From contig CAWHDV010000001.1 in NCBI GenBank assembly GCA_963828185.1, forward strand, positions 62,001 through 126,000: DNA of 64,000 nt, written 5' to 3'. The position numbers and the translations under genes are program-made. This document shows positions 63,735 through 64,000 of the stretch, in pieces. Within the stretch, counting starts at the first letter, position 1. Every line of letters starts with the position of its first letter. The stretch is from Rhodoblastus sp963828185. GTDB lineage: Bacteria; Pseudomonadota; Alphaproteobacteria; Rhizobiales; Beijerinckiaceae. The notes beneath the pieces are model-generated. The model was not told where the DNA came from. It made no database searches and worked only from the letters and a program-made list of their open reading frames with translations.

Positions 63735-64000
63735 GGCCCGCCGCCAAGCGCGAGGGAGTCGCGCATCTGCGGGCCGTGATGGGCCTGTCAGAACGGCGGG
63801 CCTGCGACCTCATAAATGCGGATCGCAAGATGATCCGCTACCAGTCGCGCCGAGCGCCCGACACAGAGCTGCGCGAGCAAATCCGTGACCTGGCCAATGA
63901 GCGCAAGCGCTTTGGCTATCGGCGGCTGTTTATCCTGCTGCGGCAAGGTGGCGAGCCGTCCGGCATCAATCGGATCTATCGGCTTTATCGCGAGGAAGGC
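63728..64000 (+). CDS. IS3-family transposase OrfB, N-terminal part
   Basis: The first 91 codons of OrfB, in the -1 frame relative to OrfA, overlapping its end by 7 nt. The sequence VGPAAKREGVAHLRAVMGLS, ERRACDLINADRKMIRYQSRR and ANERKRFGYRRLFILLRQGG is the HTH_21 region that precedes the rve (DDE) catalytic domain. The catalytic domain lies beyond the window edge. Confidence 0.92.
   Translation, partial: MVGPAAKREGVAHLRAVMGLSERRACDLINADRKMIRYQSRRAPDTELREQIRDLANERKRFGYRRLFILLRQGGEPSGINRIYRLYREEG

Larger units (their letters stand above)
63371..64000 (+). mobile_element. IS3-family insertion sequence, left part (cut by window edge)
   Basis: Two overlapping frames, orfA and orfB, joined by a -1 slippage site, follow a non-coding left end beginning near TGATGGTGCTTCACC. 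The exact inverted-repeat boundary cannot be set because the right end lies outside the window. The proteins resemble the IS407 subgroup of IS3. It sits just upstream of the DUF262 gene. Confidence 0.75.

Overview
The window is a high-GC chromosomal segment of an alphaproteobacterium, most likely a member of the Hyphomicrobiales (Rhizobiales), possibly near the Beijerinckiaceae/Methylocystaceae. The evidence is conserved gene order: ftsE-ftsX beside a lysophospholipid acyltransferase, ffh-rpsP-rimM-trmD, hisS-hisZ-hisG, dnaK-dnaJ-pmtA-pyrF-DUF1330-dapB-gpmA, and trpB-trpA-accD-folC. AccD also lacks zinc-ribbon cysteines, as is usual in this class. The genus cannot be fixed from the sequence alone. 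Nearly all of the window is ordinary housekeeping DNA.

Layout. 0-12 kb: envelope and division genes (acyltransferase, FtsX/FtsE), hpt, thpR, the tesA/ybbA/ybbP group, a Bax-inhibitor-1 membrane protein, an orphan AtpR-like protein and an L,D-transpeptidase. 12.2-15.1 kb: a lower-GC accessory insert holding a damaged type IIG restriction-modification gene next to tRNA-Thr(CGT). 15.2-20.2 kb: a repeat-bearing spacer with a parS-like site, the trmD-rimM-rpsP-ffh group, and a 4 x 100-bp tandem repeat in front of ffh. 20-38 kb: fatty-acid and polyhydroxybutyrate-linked metabolism (fadD, patatin, bdhA, PhaJ-like MaoC), isoprenoid genes (ispG, ispA), mtgA, histidine genes, ribF and an SbmA/BacA-like transporter. 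38-60.6 kb: an OmpW-like porin, heat-shock genes (dnaK, dnaJ, grpE) with good RpoH-type promoters, nitrogen control (glnD), glutathione (gshB), a PLP decarboxylase, folC, accD and trpA/trpB. 60.8-64 kb: an AT-rich accessory insert with a DUF262/DUF1524 (GmrSD-type) gene, an overlapping PIN-like gene and the start of an IS3-family element.

Data quality matters here. Fourteen single-base frame breaks interrupt otherwise well-conserved core genes (hpt, trmD, hisZ, hisS, a HAD hydrolase, maoC, ribF, an ABC transporter). Eleven of them lie between 30.4 and 36.6 kb, mostly in short homopolymers, and one of the genes (hisS) is essential, so most are probably sequencing or assembly errors. I give those genes their full reconstructed extents.

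Most interesting signals: a leader element shared by the unrelated genes ffh and gpmA, placed just before the ribosome-binding site and amplified to four tandem copies at ffh; the DUF262 plus PIN-like pair as a possible decayed defence module; matching RpoH promoters on dnaK and grpE; and an 831-bp composite element bounded by inverted repeats and carrying a small membrane-protein gene.
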